Origin: Dillenia suffruticosa
Lineage: Eukaryota; Streptophyta; Magnoliopsida; Dilleniales; Dilleniaceae
Assembly (NCBI GenBank): GCA_033439265.1
Contig: JAVTVX010000002.1
Coordinates: 10,390,174-10,454,173, forward strand
DNA length: 64,000 bases
Direction: 5' to 3'
A model generated the notes under the pieces. That model saw only the letters and a program-made list of their open reading frames with translations. It was not told the DNA's origin and made no database searches. Below, one piece after another: positions 45,790-57,850 of this stretch. The position numbers and the translations under genes are program-made. Position 1 is the first letter of the stretch. Each line of letters starts with the position of its first letter.

Positions 45790-46575
45790 TATCGACATAT
45801 AAAATTTTGACAATGATCAAAATTAAAGAAAATTTAAGTGATAAATACGTTATTAAGTCAATGAAAAATAATTCGAAAATTGAATTTAAAATAAGACGTC
45901 AATAACTATAAAAAGTTTAATAACACAAACTGTAAACTGTGAGTGCCTTGTGCTCTCACGCAACCAATGCCAGCACGAGCTAGTATGCAAGTAAGCATGG
46001 GCTACCGCGCATTGCGCGGTCAGCCGTAGGCTTGCACTCTCTCTCTCTACCAAAATACCTTTTGTTTCTTTTATTATTCACACATGCCTCTCTCAGCCAC
46101 GTATCATTCTTAATAATATTGAATGTTCAATAAAATCCAATCTCACATCTCACACCCATCTCATGCACTTTCTCACTCTCTCTAATACATCTCATCTACT
46201 ACAAACATTTAAAGTCTCATTTTTAAAACATCTCTCTAAAACACGATGATTATTTACTCGTTTGTTATTTGATTCAAAAGTATTCCCTTCCTATTTGTTT
46301 ACCCATTTGCCATCACCATCACCACCACCATTTCACTCTCTCTCTCTCTCTCCCAATCATCTAACACTCCCTCCACTTCCACGTGTGCATACTTAAATAA
46401 TAAATATATGCTCTCCAAATATATAGCCAAAATATCATTTTTTTTTCACAGTATACATATTTACCCATTTGTCAATTTTGTTAAATATTCTCTCTCAATT
46501 AAAAATTTTGACAATTTAACTCCAATGTCTCTCTCATAGTCATTTAGCCATGCACCTAATCGGGCCACCACGTGC

Positions 46576-46583
46576 GCCCCAGT
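46576..46583. repeat. hAT target-site duplication, left copy
   Basis: GCCCCAGT at 46576-46583 is repeated exactly at 50270-50277 on the other side of the element, the 8-base length expected for hAT. Confidence 0.85.
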
Positions 46584-46985
46584 TAGACTGGAAACCGGGC
46601 CGGTTTGGGCTCGAAAACCGGCCCGACTGGCCCGGGTCAAGCCCGAAACCAAAACCGGCCCAAGGATACAGTAAACCGGCCCGGCCCGGAACCGGTTCCT
46701 GTAGCGGGCCGGGCCGGTTCAAAAACAAATTGAACCGGGAATCGGCCCGGTTTGAAAACCAACCCGGACCGGAACCGGCCCTGGCCCGGGCCCGGAACCG
46801 GCACGAAACCGGACCTGAACCTGCTGGAACCTCCGGTTCAGGCCTTGAACCGGCCCGGCCGTTTCCTGTTCAAATTTCCCCTTTTTTTTTTGAAATTTGA
46901 ATTTTTTTCCAATTTTACCCCTTCCAACAGCTATAAAACGGCTAGTTTTGAGGTTATTTTGGTCCATAGGGTCAAAAACTTTTCC

Positions 46986-46993
46986 TATAAATA
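46986..46993 (+). promoter_or_regulatory. TATA box of the hAT transposase gene
   Basis: TATAAATA occurs about 115 bases after the GC-rich subterminal zone, with a CT-rich leader beginning about 35 bases downstream, as expected for a plant core promoter. Confidence 0.6.
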
Positions 46994-47149
46994 CCTTATA
47001 CCCCATTTCCAAAATCGCCACAACAAAATCTCTCTTTCTCTCTCACATCTACATTCTCTCAATATTACTACATTCTCTCATTATTATTTCCTTTGTATTA
47101 CCATTTTTTATATCATTTTCATCATTTTCTATACTATTATCTATACCAT

Positions 47150-47540
47150 TTCCATCAATTTTTACACTATTTCATCATCTTATACACCATTTTCATTTTC
47201 TCCATTATTTACATTTCCACAATTATTTACATTTCCACAAATTTCTACACCATTTCTATTCTCTTATACCACATTACCTATACCAATTTTTTTACCATTT
47301 TCATTAAATTCTACACCAATTCCATCAAAATTTACACCATTTCATCACCTTATACACCATTTTCATTTTCTACATTCTCTACATTTCCACAATTATTTAC
47401 ATTTCCATCAATTTCTACACCATTTCTATTCTCTTATACCACATTACCTACACCATTTTTTATACCATTTCCATTAAATTCTACACCATTTCCATCAAAA
47501 TTTACACCATTTCATCACCTTATACCCCATTATCTACATT
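47150..47540 (+). repeat. Tandem repeats of about 176 bp in the hAT leader
   Basis: Two full units (about 47164-47340 and 47341-47515) and the start of a third share TTATACACCATTTTCATTTT, TTTCCACAATTATTTACATT and CTCTTATACCACATTACCTA. Within each unit shorter words such as ACACCATTTC and ATTTCCA recur. The strand is almost free of G. Confidence 0.85.
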
Positions 47541-47771
47541 AATCAAGATTTGAGAAGATTTCAAGATTGGGAGCTCATTCAAGATTTTGCGAAAAACAAT
47601 TGCGGTATTCGTCAAATCGGTATATTTAAATTTTTTGCATATTTATTTTTTTGCATTTGCATTACATTTGTATTATCTTTTTAAAAATTTTAATTTTAAT
47701 TTTAAATTTCCTTTAAAAAATTTTATCGTATATATTATTTTAAAAATTTTAATTTTAATTTTTTTTATAAA

Positions 47772-49844
47772 ATGGCCGGAACACACTTTTCACAATCTTC
47801 TCAACAATCTCCTCTTCCTCAATTTTTTGAAATTCCCGATCATATAGATATTAAAACTTTTTTGGAAGAAACCGAATCTAGTAACACTGAATCTAACACA
47901 AAACAAACTAAAAAAAATGATTTTAATATATGGACATTTTTTGAAAGAAAAAATGATGAACAAAAAACAATTTGTAAAATTTGTCATCAAAAATATAATT
48001 TTTTAAAAGGTTGGGGGGTAGACACACTTAAGAGACACTTAATTAATAATCATCCAGATAAATTATCACAAACAAAACAAACACAAATTTCTATGGGGGG
48101 AGGTAATATAACTGATACATTTAAATATAATTCGGATAAAGAAAAAATTGGACAAATAGAATGGCTAGCAAGAAAAGAATTACCACTTAGTATAGTTGCA
48201 TGTCCTGTATTTGAAGAATATGTCCAAAAATATTTACAACCCGGTTATAAAAAAAGTAGTAAAAAATCCGGTAGGAGAAGATCATTAGATAGATATCAGG
48301 AATTAAAAAATGGTATACTTACAGAATTTATGACTAGTCAATGTAAATTTTCATTAATTTCGGATAGTTGGAAAAGTGAGTATAAAAAAGAATATTATAT
48401 TGTAGTAACATGTCATTGGATAAATAATTCATGGTCTTTACAAAAAAGAATTTTAGCTTTTCAACGTTGGGAATTTCCACATTCTGGTGCACATATAGCT
48501 AGAATAATTTCAAATGTTGTTTATGATTATGGAATAAGTGATATAATTTTTTCTATTTCTTTTGATAATGTTTCGACTAATACTACTGCGGTTAATAGTT
48601 TAAAAAATTTTTTAAAAATAATTTTAAATTAAGCTTTTTTTCATGTTAGATGTGCATTTCATATAATTAATTTATGTGTTAAGGATGGTTTAGCAATGGG
48701 AGAACTATTTTTATAACCTATTCGCGATTTAATTCATCAAATAAGAAATTCTGCTGTAAAAACTCAAGAAATGAGACAATTATATATTTTACATAACAAA
48801 AAATATAAAAAATTTAAAATGGAATGTGACATGAGGTGGAATTCAACATATGACATGTTACAAGGTGTTCTTCCTTTTCAAAATATTTTAATTGAATTTG
48901 CAAATTCAAATTACAAATATGATTTTATTGATAATACCGCTTTTGAATTTGCGTTTACACTTACAAAATTATTGAAAATTTTTTATTTATGTACAAAATT
49001 ATTTTCTGGATATTATTATCCAACTATTCATTTAATGCTATCAAATCTTTGTAAAATTATTTATGTATTTAATGAATTTGAAAATAAAGAAAGATTTGGT
49101 GAAATTGTTCTTTCAATGAAAACAAAATTTTTAAAATATTATGAATAAATTCCAATTTTATATTTAGTTGCAAGTGCATTAGATCCACGTGTTAAGGTTG
49201 AAGGTGCTGAAATGTTAATAGATTGTTTTGCACAAACTTTTCCATCTGAAATGTCTATTAACCCACATTTTTTAAAACAACAAAAATCTCATACTTTACA
49301 ATCAATATTTGAATTATATGAAAAGGAAATTAATAATTTAAATACTAATAATATAGCTAGTAGTAGTAGTAATAGTATTCAATCATCTTCATTTTCATTT
49401 AATCCCTTACACATGTTAGAAAAAAAACAAAAAACTTCTTCATCATCATTTAATGAATTACTTTTATATAAACAAATACCTAAATTAGAAAGTTTTGATG
49501 ATATAGATTTATATGATATATTAGGTTGGTGGAAAAATAATGCATCATATTATCTAATTTTGGTCCAAGTGGCTAAAGATGTACTAACCCCTCCGGTATT
49601 TACAGTACCATCCGAAAGTGCTTTTAGTGCAAGTGGTCGAGTGTTAACCGAAAAACGTACAAATTTAGCGGACGACACTTTAGAAGTTTTAATATGCATT
49701 AAAGATTGGAAGGATGTAGAAAAAGAATGCAAGAAATTATCAAAGTCTCAAAAGATGATGAACAAGAAGTTGAAGAAGAAGAAGAATAATAATAATAATA
49801 ATAATATTAATATTTTCCTTTTGTTTACAAGTCATTTTAAATAG
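47772..49844 (+). pseudogene. hAT (Ac/RICESLEEPER-type) transposase, interrupted
   Basis: One frame of 691 codons runs from ATG at 47772 to TAG at 49842 with no frameshift but three in-frame TAA codons (48630-48632, 48714-48716, 49146-49148). A BED zinc finger (IWTFFERK, CKICHQKY, HLINNHPDKL) lies near residues 55-100. RNase H-like motifs follow (FSLISDSWKS; HVRCAFHIINLCVKDGL; CDMRWNSTYDML). The C-terminal dimerisation region reads ILGWWKNNASYYL, FTVPSESAFSASGRVL and RTNLADDTLEVLICIKDW. Intact relatives are the RICESLEEPER and Ac-like transposases. The three stops make this copy inactive unless read through; otherwise the frame is well kept, which suggests recent loss. Base composition is far more AT-rich than that of the host genes. 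Confidence 0.9.
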
Positions 49845-50269
49845 AAAAAAAAATTAAAGTGATGTAATTATCAAAATAATGTAAAAAAAAATAGTGGGTT
49901 TAAAAATCCAAGTGATGAGCTTGGTAGTGGACGTACATCGAATTCGGTGGAACCACTCTAAAAATCTTGTGTCTCTAATTTTTAATTACAAGTGAATTAT
50001 CAAAAGTTAATTAAAAAAAAACAAAGTTAAAAAAAATGGAGTTATAAAATTAAAATGGAATTAAAAAATATAGTTAGAAAAAAATTTAGAAAAACGCAAT
50101 AAAAAAAAAAACGAACCGGGCCCGGCCCGGAACTGCCGGTTCCAGTTCAGCGGGCCGGGCCGGTTCCACAAGGAACAAAATGGGAACCGGCCCGGCATGG
50201 CCCGGTCTGGCCTAGGAACCGCTGCCGGCCCGGCACACGGTTCCTCGAACCGGCCCGGTTACTTCACTG

Positions 50270-50277
50270 GCCCCAGT
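50270..50277. repeat. hAT target-site duplication, right copy
   Basis: GCCCCAGT matches 46576-46583 exactly and adjoins the resumed LTR sequence GCACACAGGCGGC. Confidence 0.85.
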
Positions 50278-51695
50278 GCACACAGGCGGCTAACCACGAG
50301 TGCTCTAAAGCGCTCAATTGGCGAACTACATAAGCTTAAGACACATGAGCAATAAACCACAAGCGTATAAGTTCGCTCAAACAGGAGACCACAAATGCTT
50401 TGTAAGCTCAAGTAGCTAATCGCATAACACAAGCGACTAGCCTACAGTGTTTAAAAGGTGAACCACTAAGCCGAAGCGGCCAATCACCTATGCCAATTCA
50501 GCTAACTGAAAACATGAACAGCTGACCTATTTCACTTATTTTGCTAACTGATAATTCGAGTGATAAACCGCCAAACCATTTATGAAACAAAGTATTCCTT
50601 TGGTCAAACGAATTAAAGCAAAGGCTAATTGAAACTTTTTATATTTGAAAGACATTCCAGAAATCAATCAATCTTGGTCCACCACTTATTCAGAAAATCC
50701 AGGAGAGAAACAACATGGATACTACAAATATTTATTTGACATGGGCCAATCAAATTCCTCATTTTTGAATTCAAAGTCATCATATTGCATTGTTTTAAAA
50801 ATCTCTCTTGATTGTCAAGTTAATATTTCCCATTGCAGCAAAAAGACGTTTCAAATCTTTTCAAGATAGGAATTTCTTAACGGAAAGAAGTTACTAGTTG
50901 CTTTAAGGACGATAACGGACAAAAGCATTAATTAAGAAGCAGCCAAAAATATTAATTAAGGAAAGTGAAGAGTATTTAACTCCAAATGTTTAAATTCACC
51001 TACTACTCAATGGCATTCTTGAAGAGAATTTTAAATGCCGAAGAGATGAAGAACAGAGTAACGAGAAGGAATTAAGAGAAAGAACAACCGTTGTCTACAA
51101 AACACAATGAAAGAACAACTGTTGCCTACAAAACACAATCTTGTTGAATACTCTGAAGTCTCTAAAAACACAATGACATTAAACTCTCCGTAATCTTACT
51201 GTGTGTATCATTCATTGAGTATCAATCTCTATGCATCTAAGGATTAGCCTCACTCTATAATATTCTTTGAGCATTCACTTCATCACATTTGAGGATCAGC
51301 CTCAATCTCTGTAATAGTCTAAACCTATCTTTGTTACAATTTGAGATTTAGTCTCACTCACAATAACACCCTCTGTCTTCAAAAGAAGTCTGTAGATCGT
51401 GTGGGATTCACGATCTAAGTTCCGATAGAGAAAGTACTTTGGAGAGAAGTATTTGTAAAAATTTCACTTGCACCTAAAAAGTAAGTACGTTGTACTATTC
51501 AGAGTAACAGTAAAAATCCAGGAGGGTTGCTTGGGAGTGAACGTTTACTGGAATGATGAAACCACCATAAAAATTTCTATATCTAATCTCTCCTTTACTT
51601 TCGGTTCGTTTAATTTTTGTTTATTTATTTTTAATCAATTAAAAATCACAAAAAATTAGAAAATAATTATTCACCACCTCTAATTGTTTTACAAT

Positions 51696-51707
51696 TGGTA
51701 TTAAAGT
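51696..51707 (+). promoter_or_regulatory. Primer binding site of the LTR element
   Basis: TGGTATTAAAGT lies two bases inside the 5' LTR and resembles the initiator methionine tRNA primer site TGGTATCAGAGC used by many plant Copia elements. Confidence 0.7.
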
Positions 51708-51919
51708 AGATATCTAGTATAGTTTTAGGTCTCATAATCTTAGACCAAAGATCTTCTTCCTATTTTCAAAAACACAAATGATATCATAGAGTCAATTCTT
51801 CACTTAGAGCCTCCTCATCAAATAAAAAGCCTATGATCCTTACAACAACCAAAAGGAGAAATACAAACAAATCAAAGAAAAGAAAGGAACGTGACCTCCT
51901 AAAACGAAAAAGTGCTAAA

Positions 51920-53170
51920 AATAAAAGATGAGTGCACAGAGGATGTCCAGAAGCTGTGCAAGCCATGAAGGGAATTGATGAACCAGCAAGCATCAAAGAT
52001 GAAAATGAACTTCAAGAGAAAAGATCCATTATGGCACTCAACGAAGATGACATCTCATTAGAAACTGGCTTAATCAAAGAGCACAATTTTTCAACGACAA
52101 TATCTATAACTATTGGAAGCAGAGAATGAAGATCTTTATCGTGGCTGAAGATAAGGAAGCCTAGGAAATCATAGAGGAAGGAGTTGAGTTCCAATCAATA
52201 AAATTAATGGTATTAAAGTCTCGGGCAAGATAAGGAGCAGACTGCTAAGGAAAGAAAAGCATATCAAGCAAACTATAAGGCTGTGAACCTCCTCCATTCT
52301 AAACTGATCTTAAAGGAATACAATAAGGTCCAGTCATACATAAGTGCAAAAGAAATCTGGGAAACATTTGAGGCCATGTATGAAAAGACCTATGAAGGAA
52401 CTGTTCAAGAACCAAGTGACATGTGCTTAATGATAGAAGAAGAAAAATAGAATGTGGTAAGTTCTCCTTGTTCATCTAATTGCTCTTCCAATTTTTTTGA
52501 TTTTGACAATGAATTGTTCATGATAGAACTACATGAAACTTAATGGAATCCATATCAGAAATAAAGAAAATGAGTAGAAAGAATGGCTTAATAAAGAAAA
52601 TATTGGGACAATTACAAGAGGAGAGAAATAGACTAAAGGAAGAAAATGAAAAATTAAAAAAAGAAAATGATAGATTAAAGCAAGAGGAGAATGATTTGCA
52701 TATTGAGATAGGATATTAGTTTGAGAAAACACTTAAACTGTAGGCTGAGATAAAAAACTTAAAAAATGCAAGAAAAAGCTATATCTAACACTAGTGCATT
52801 ATTGAATGAGCTAGAGGATGAAAAGAAAAAAACATAAACGTAAGCTCTCTGCTGTTCAAATTTATTGAGAGATTAGAAAATTTTAATTTAATGTTAGGAG
52901 TTCAAATAGCAGTATACGACAAAACTAAATTAGGTTGCGAATCTGTTATCACCCAGAAAGAATGTCAAAATTTCGTTGTACCTAACTTTGAAAATCCTAA
53001 AACTAAAAATTAGATGCATTACTGTATGAATGTTGGACACAATGTCTATCATTGTAAACTTAGGAAACAGAGCAATGAACAAAACATTAAAAGATCATCT
53101 ATGAGTCAAAAATGCAGATATTGTCATAAAATTAGACATTACTCAAATATGTGCTGGCATGAGAACTCAA
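51920..53170 (+). other. gag-like zone of the LTR element
   Basis: Words such as SYISAKEIWETFEAMYEKT match the Copia gag domain of plants (UBN2/DUF4219 group). A charged coiled-coil stretch follows and a CCHC zinc-knuckle zone lies near 53030-53155. The zone is broken at several points and is treated as a fossil. No protease, integrase or polymerase similarity follows it. Confidence 0.6.
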
Positions 53171-53261
53171 CACTCAAGATAACACTAAAATAGGTATCCA
53201 AAGATTTATTGAAAGCCAATAACGTAGGAATAAAAGAAATCTAGATACCTAAGGGAGTAAA

Positions 53262-54850
53262 AATAATTAAGTCTCTAAAAAGTAAAATACTTGACCCAGA
53301 CAATATGTTTCAATGAAATGAACCAGACAAACTTGCATGTGAAGTTTTACTTTGCTTTCATGTTGATATGCTTTTAGTTAACTTTAAAATTATTTTTCCA
53401 TTCCGTTTCACTTATTCATTTCATTTGCATACCAAACTCAATAAATGATTAAAAGTCAAACTGCAATTTATAAAATTAATAAGAAAAGACAAAAGAAAAA
53501 TTTTGAACTTTTACATCCTTCCAAAATTTCTACATACATAGATTACACATGTAAAGCACATAGTTGATCTGATTGTAACATATGTAAACAATAAAAAGAA
53601 CTCTCCGTTTTTCTCATCCTTCTTATTTCCCAATTCTTATTCAAATATCAGTCATCACTTCTTCAGATCTGAAAATCCACAGTCTCTAAGATCGATTTTC
53701 ACTCTCACTCTCAGTAAGTTATCTTTTCTACTTCCGTCAAAGACAAACACACTGTATCTTAGCTTTTCAATCATGGATAGAAGAAACTCAAATTTCGATC
53801 AAGTTGATCTCCTATCCAAGCATCACAGTGAGTCATTCTACTCTGACTTTCTCTTCAAACTGGTTATTTCAGGTAGGATCGGAGATTAGGATTTTTTAGA
53901 TAATATGGGGTTCTTTATGGAGCAAACATGAGACAAATTTTGCCTTTTAACCTTATTTTTTCTCTCTCTTCATCTTACGAAATTTTAGTAAAACTATTTT
54001 ACAATAATTTAGAGGATCATATTGAAACCACTCTTGAAAGGAATGAAATGTTTATATGGACAGTAAAAATAATTAAGTCTCTAAAAAGTAAAATACTTGA
54101 CTTAGACAATACGCTTCAATAGTTTTATTCTGCTTTCATATCGATATGCTTTTATTGATCTTTAAAATTGTTTGTCCATTCTATTATACTTATTCATTTC
54201 ATCTTCATACCAAACTTAATAAATGATTCAAGGTCAAGCCACAACCTAGAAAGTTAATAACAAATGACAAAAGAAAAATTTAGAACTTTGACATCCTTCC
54301 GAAATCTCTACACACATAGATTACACGTGTAAAGCACAAAGTTGATATGCTTGTGACACGTGTAAACAATAGAAAGAACTCTCTATTCTTCTCATCCTTC
54401 ATATTTTCCAATTCTTATTCAAATATCATTCCTCACTCCTTCAAATATGAAAATCCACATAGTCTCAAAAATCAGTTTTCACTCTTACTCTCAACAAGTT
54501 ATCTTTTTTGCTTCCGTCAAAGACAAAAACGCATCTTAGTTTTTCAATAATTGCCAGAAGAAACTCAGATTTCGATCAAGTTGATTTCCCATCTAAGCAC
54601 CACAGGGAGTGATTCTACTCTGACTTTCTCTTCAAACTGGTTATTTCGGGTAAGATTGTAGTTTGGGATTTTCTAGATAATATAAGGTTTCCTTATGGAA
54701 CATGCACGAGACAAATTTGGTCTTCTAGCCTTATCTTTTCTCTCTTTCTCCATCTTACGAAAGACTAGTAAAATTGTTTTACAATAATTTATAGGATCAT
54801 GTTGGAACCACTCTAGAAAGGAAAGACAGTGAAATGTTTATATGGACTTA
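53262..54850 (+). repeat. Tandem duplication of about 0.8 kb inside the LTR element
   Basis: The word AATTAAGTCTCTAAAAAGTA recurs at about 53268 and 54070, a period near 801 bases. The following DNA matches through CACATAGATTACAC(A/G)TGTAAAGCAC, TCGATCAAGTTGAT and TTCTCTTCAAACTGGTTATT to about 54845. The unit includes a leader-like CT-rich stretch and the start of a coding-like zone. Confidence 0.8.
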
Positions 54851-55815
54851 TCCTCACAACTATTCATTTAAAACTTTTTTCGGAGGAATGAAGTTAATCA
54901 TAAAACTCAAACTCATATGTAATATTAGTAGTCTAAAATGGATGCCAAGTGGAGCTTGTCAGCCATACCTTAGGCCAAATGTACTAGATGATGCTAAAAT
55001 TGTTTTCAACAACAATCAGCTTACCACGATAGAAACCAAAATATCATCCCTACCTCCCTATAAGAGATTGTTCCACCAAATAGTTATTCACTGTCTTAAG
55101 CCCAGTGGAGTAAGACTCGATTCTATAACAAATGAAGATTACTAGATCATGGCGTGTCTTATGAGAAACAAAAATCCTAAACTTTATTATCTAAATTCTC
55201 TAAAGATGATTAAGGTAGGAAGAATAAAAAGAGGATCTCTTCCATGTACTCTATTAATTTTTGTAATTATCCTCTCATTTGGAATAGATGTCTATAAAGA
55301 ATTGGGAATTGAACTAATTCTCAAAATAAGAGTCTCTTTTCTCTGTGAAAATTATGAAACCCCTGAGTCATCTCAACAAAACAATCTTGAAATCTCGAAT
55401 CAAGTTCTTCATCAACCATTTCAACCAATAAACTCTCCACAACAAGATGATAAAGATACGGACAATAAATTCTTTCAAATCCAAAATGAACTATCTCAAC
55501 TAGAGGAGAGAATTGCAAGAGTTGAAAGAAAATTCAATATTTTTGAAGATGAATATTCAACAAATATTTACAATGAAATAGTCATCATGTATCCTTCTAG
55601 CAAGTATGACCGAACTGTAAACTGTAGTCCTTTTAAATTAGTTCAGTTGAATGTGTTAATATATTGTTATTTTTGCTTGTTCTCATTCTATTATTATTCG
55701 ATACTACTAGTAGATGAAATTCTCTATATCATTGTGGAATCTTTGTTATTACTAGCATTATCCCTCCTTAGTCTTAAGCTAAAAAAGAAAGATGAAATGA
55801 ATCACAAAATTTGAT
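53770..55815 (+). other. First plant-transposon-protein-like zone of the LTR element
   Basis: Coding-like sequence with FYSDFLFKLVISG, LVKLFYNNL, MFIWTYPHNYSF and a Gln/Glu-rich coiled coil (ISQVL to LEERIARVERKFNIFEDE) resembles the putative plant transposon protein domain found in non-autonomous plant retroelements. It is broken at several points. Its start lies in the duplicated 0.8-kb unit. Confidence 0.45.
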
Positions 55816-56500
55816 AAAAAAAATTAAAAGAAAATTTTTTTGCCGGTTCCACAAATACTGAAATCTAGAAGGAAATTAATAAAAAGAGGAAGACGTGTGT
55901 GTATAAAATGACCAACTGAAGAATGGAAATGGTCAACTGTTAAAGAAAGCAATTGACGCCGACCATCAAAGACAAGCGGTAAACCACTTGTGATAATGGT
56001 CTACTATGAAAAGACAAATGATAGATCGTAAGCCTTAAACAGTCAATCGTATATGTTGCACAATAATCTTGGAATCTCTAAATCTAAATCTCACTACATG
56101 TTCAATATAAAATCAAGTCAACAAAATCATTCCAATAAAAAAATTCACCGAATACGAAGAAATATATATATATATATTTATTTATTCTATTTATTTATTT
56201 ATTTATTAGAATTTACTAACTTGATTTATACAAGTCTCATGTACCTATATATATATATATATTAGATCATTTAAGCAAGGTGGGATATATACTCTTCAAC
56301 TATTCTAAAACACAGGTTTAATCCTAGGACATGTGTTTTGCATATAAAATTCTCAAGAACAAGTGTCCAAAGAAAAGACAAATGTAATACAAAGAAAATC
56401 TAAGTGACACACATGCATAATGTATACATCATATGTTTTTTAACTGTCCCACATGCATAAAATGGGCATACAAATGTATGCCATGCATGAATGGGGTGTA
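55816..56500. other. Non-coding spacer inside the LTR element
   Basis: The spacer between the two coding-like zones is AT-rich, with (TA)n and (ATTT)n runs at about 56161-56210 and 56251-56264. No coding similarity is seen. Confidence 0.5.
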
Positions 56501-56512
56501 AGGCTATCCATG

Positions 56513-56520
56513 TATAAATA
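56513..56520 (+). promoter_or_regulatory. Internal TATA box in the LTR element
   Basis: TATAAATA is followed by a CT-rich leader (TTCTTTCTCTCTCTAACC) about 40 bases later and by ATGGCATCAAAGAGC at 56704. This looks like a core promoter for the second coding-like zone. Its use is inferred. Confidence 0.45.
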
Positions 56521-56699
56521 GGGAAAACTATCTTCCCATTTTCACAACCCAAAACTTCTTTCTCTCTCTAACCCTCTAACCTACTCGTCCTCCTACTCTC
56601 AATCTCGGTTGAAGATCACATTCTTTCCATTCCCAATATGTTCTTCATTTTCTGTCAAACTCCTCAAGATCCACTCAATATAGTATAGATTCGTATAAC

Positions 56700-57850
56700 C
56701 TAGATGGCATCAAAGAGCAGAAAGGGAAAAGAAATTACTATCGAGAGCCAACTATCATGACAAAGTACAATAAAAAGGACTTTTAATTTCTAGAAAGAAG
56801 TAAACTTTTTGATAAACTATTTTTAGATAGAAATGTCACACATGTAGGCTTGTAGATTGGGAGTTTTTGGGGTCAGTTAATTTTAAATATGATGAATTAT
56901 GCATCAATTTTGCTCTCATTGGGTTTTATACCAAAAAAAAAATATTATGAGAGGTTAACTAGGCTCTTCTATAGGAATATAGAAGTTGTTAGGGAAGAGA
57001 CTGATGAACTTGATGAAGATAGTCACTTTAGGATTGAGGATGATGAGCCACTGCCCCATGCATTTAGGATATATGTTGATGGGCAAGAAATTGAAGTAAT
57101 CCCTAAAATGATATATAGAGAAAATGGATTAGAATGGATTGAATATAGTGAATGTGAGCCATATCAGAATATTGAGTTGATCGATGATGCTAAAACTATT
57201 TTTGAAGATTCTAGGATAGATGAACTGATCAATAATACGACTAATCTAGCATTCCAAGAAAGGATCACACAAGCCATTAGACCAAGGGGAGGAAATTACA
57301 CCTCCATCACCAAATCTAACTTTTGGATTATGGCAGGCTGTACTTTCTAATCCCTCACTCCATGATAGCTGCTAAAGACTCCATAAACTCAAACTTATCA
57401 TATGATAGCATGATTACATCCATCTTAACCAGTCAATGAGTTAACCTATGCAAGGAAAGTAAAGTAGAGTTAAATATAAAAAATAATATAAATGCTATAG
57501 CCCTGTATAAAGTCATTGGATCCTAGAGAATGGTGAGTGGATAAACTTGAAAGAAGAGGAAGAGATGCAGAGCAATACAAGAGAAGGCGCGAAGAAACAA
57601 ATGAGGATGAGGATGTTAAGACTGGGAGAAACAGTTACATGGAAATTATAACTACTCAAGATCTCTCCTATACTAAGAGAAAATATGATGAATTCTTTGA
57701 AAAAATGGAAACCATGGAGGCAAAAATTATTAATAGAATTAATGACATGAAAAATAAGTTTATAGAGAAATATGACGATTGGACTGCAAAGTACCTGAGT
57801 TTGAGAAAGATATAGGTGAAATTAGAAGTAGTTTGGGTGAATTCAAACAA
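56700..57850 (+). other. Second plant-transposon-protein-like zone of the LTR element
   Basis: Coding-like sequence begins with MASKSRKGKE and includes LTRLFYRNIEVV, LPHAFRIYVDGQEIEVIP and an acidic and then coiled-coil tail. The order FYxN, short charged segment, conserved GQEIEV-like core resembles the first zone (LVKLFYNNL) and the plant transposon protein domain. It is broken at several points. The related layout of the two zones suggests an old duplication within the element. Confidence 0.45.

Larger units (their letters stand above)
46584..50269 (+). mobile_element. hAT transposon with transposase gene, nested in an LTR
   Basis: The element is 3686 bases long and bounded by an exact 8-base duplication (GCCCCAGT). 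Its ends are TAGACTGGAAACCGGGCC and, in reverse complement, CAGTGAAGTAACCGGGCC, an imperfect inverted repeat. Both subterminal zones (46584-46870 and 50106-50269) are dense in CCGGCCCGG and GGTTC words in AT-rich surroundings. A TATA box, a pyrimidine-rich leader and a transposase frame lie between. The 3' LTR of the host retroelement gives the uninterrupted form of the site, so the hAT insertion came after the retroelement. Confidence 0.9.
45790..51693 (+). repeat. 5' LTR, split by the nested hAT transposon
   Basis: The parts 45790-46583 and 50278-51693 together follow the 3' LTR from its start (GACATAT-A-AA-ATTTTGA near 45794) to its end (TTGTTTTACA at 51684-51693). The junction falls where the other LTR reads CACGTGCTGCACACAGG without insertion. 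Confidence 0.85.

Noticed and set aside
46550-46900. Long open frame across the GC-rich hAT end
   Set aside because: It is an artefact of CCGG-rich repeat words with Pro/Gly/Arg-biased translation and no family similarity.
46752-47542. Overlapping open frames in the hAT leader
   Set aside because: The frames arise from tandem, G-depleted repeats; the translation is low-complexity Phe/Tyr/Thr/His/Ser-rich and differs by frame.
45068-50269. The two CCGG-rich blocks at 45068 and 46584 as one element
   Set aside because: The first block has its own inverted TAGAGATG right end at 45469, and the LTR start lies between them.
46581-50276. Alternative hAT ends starting with CAGT
   Set aside because: Placing the left end at CAGTTAG gives unequal flanks; starting at TAGACTGG gives an exact 8-base duplication.
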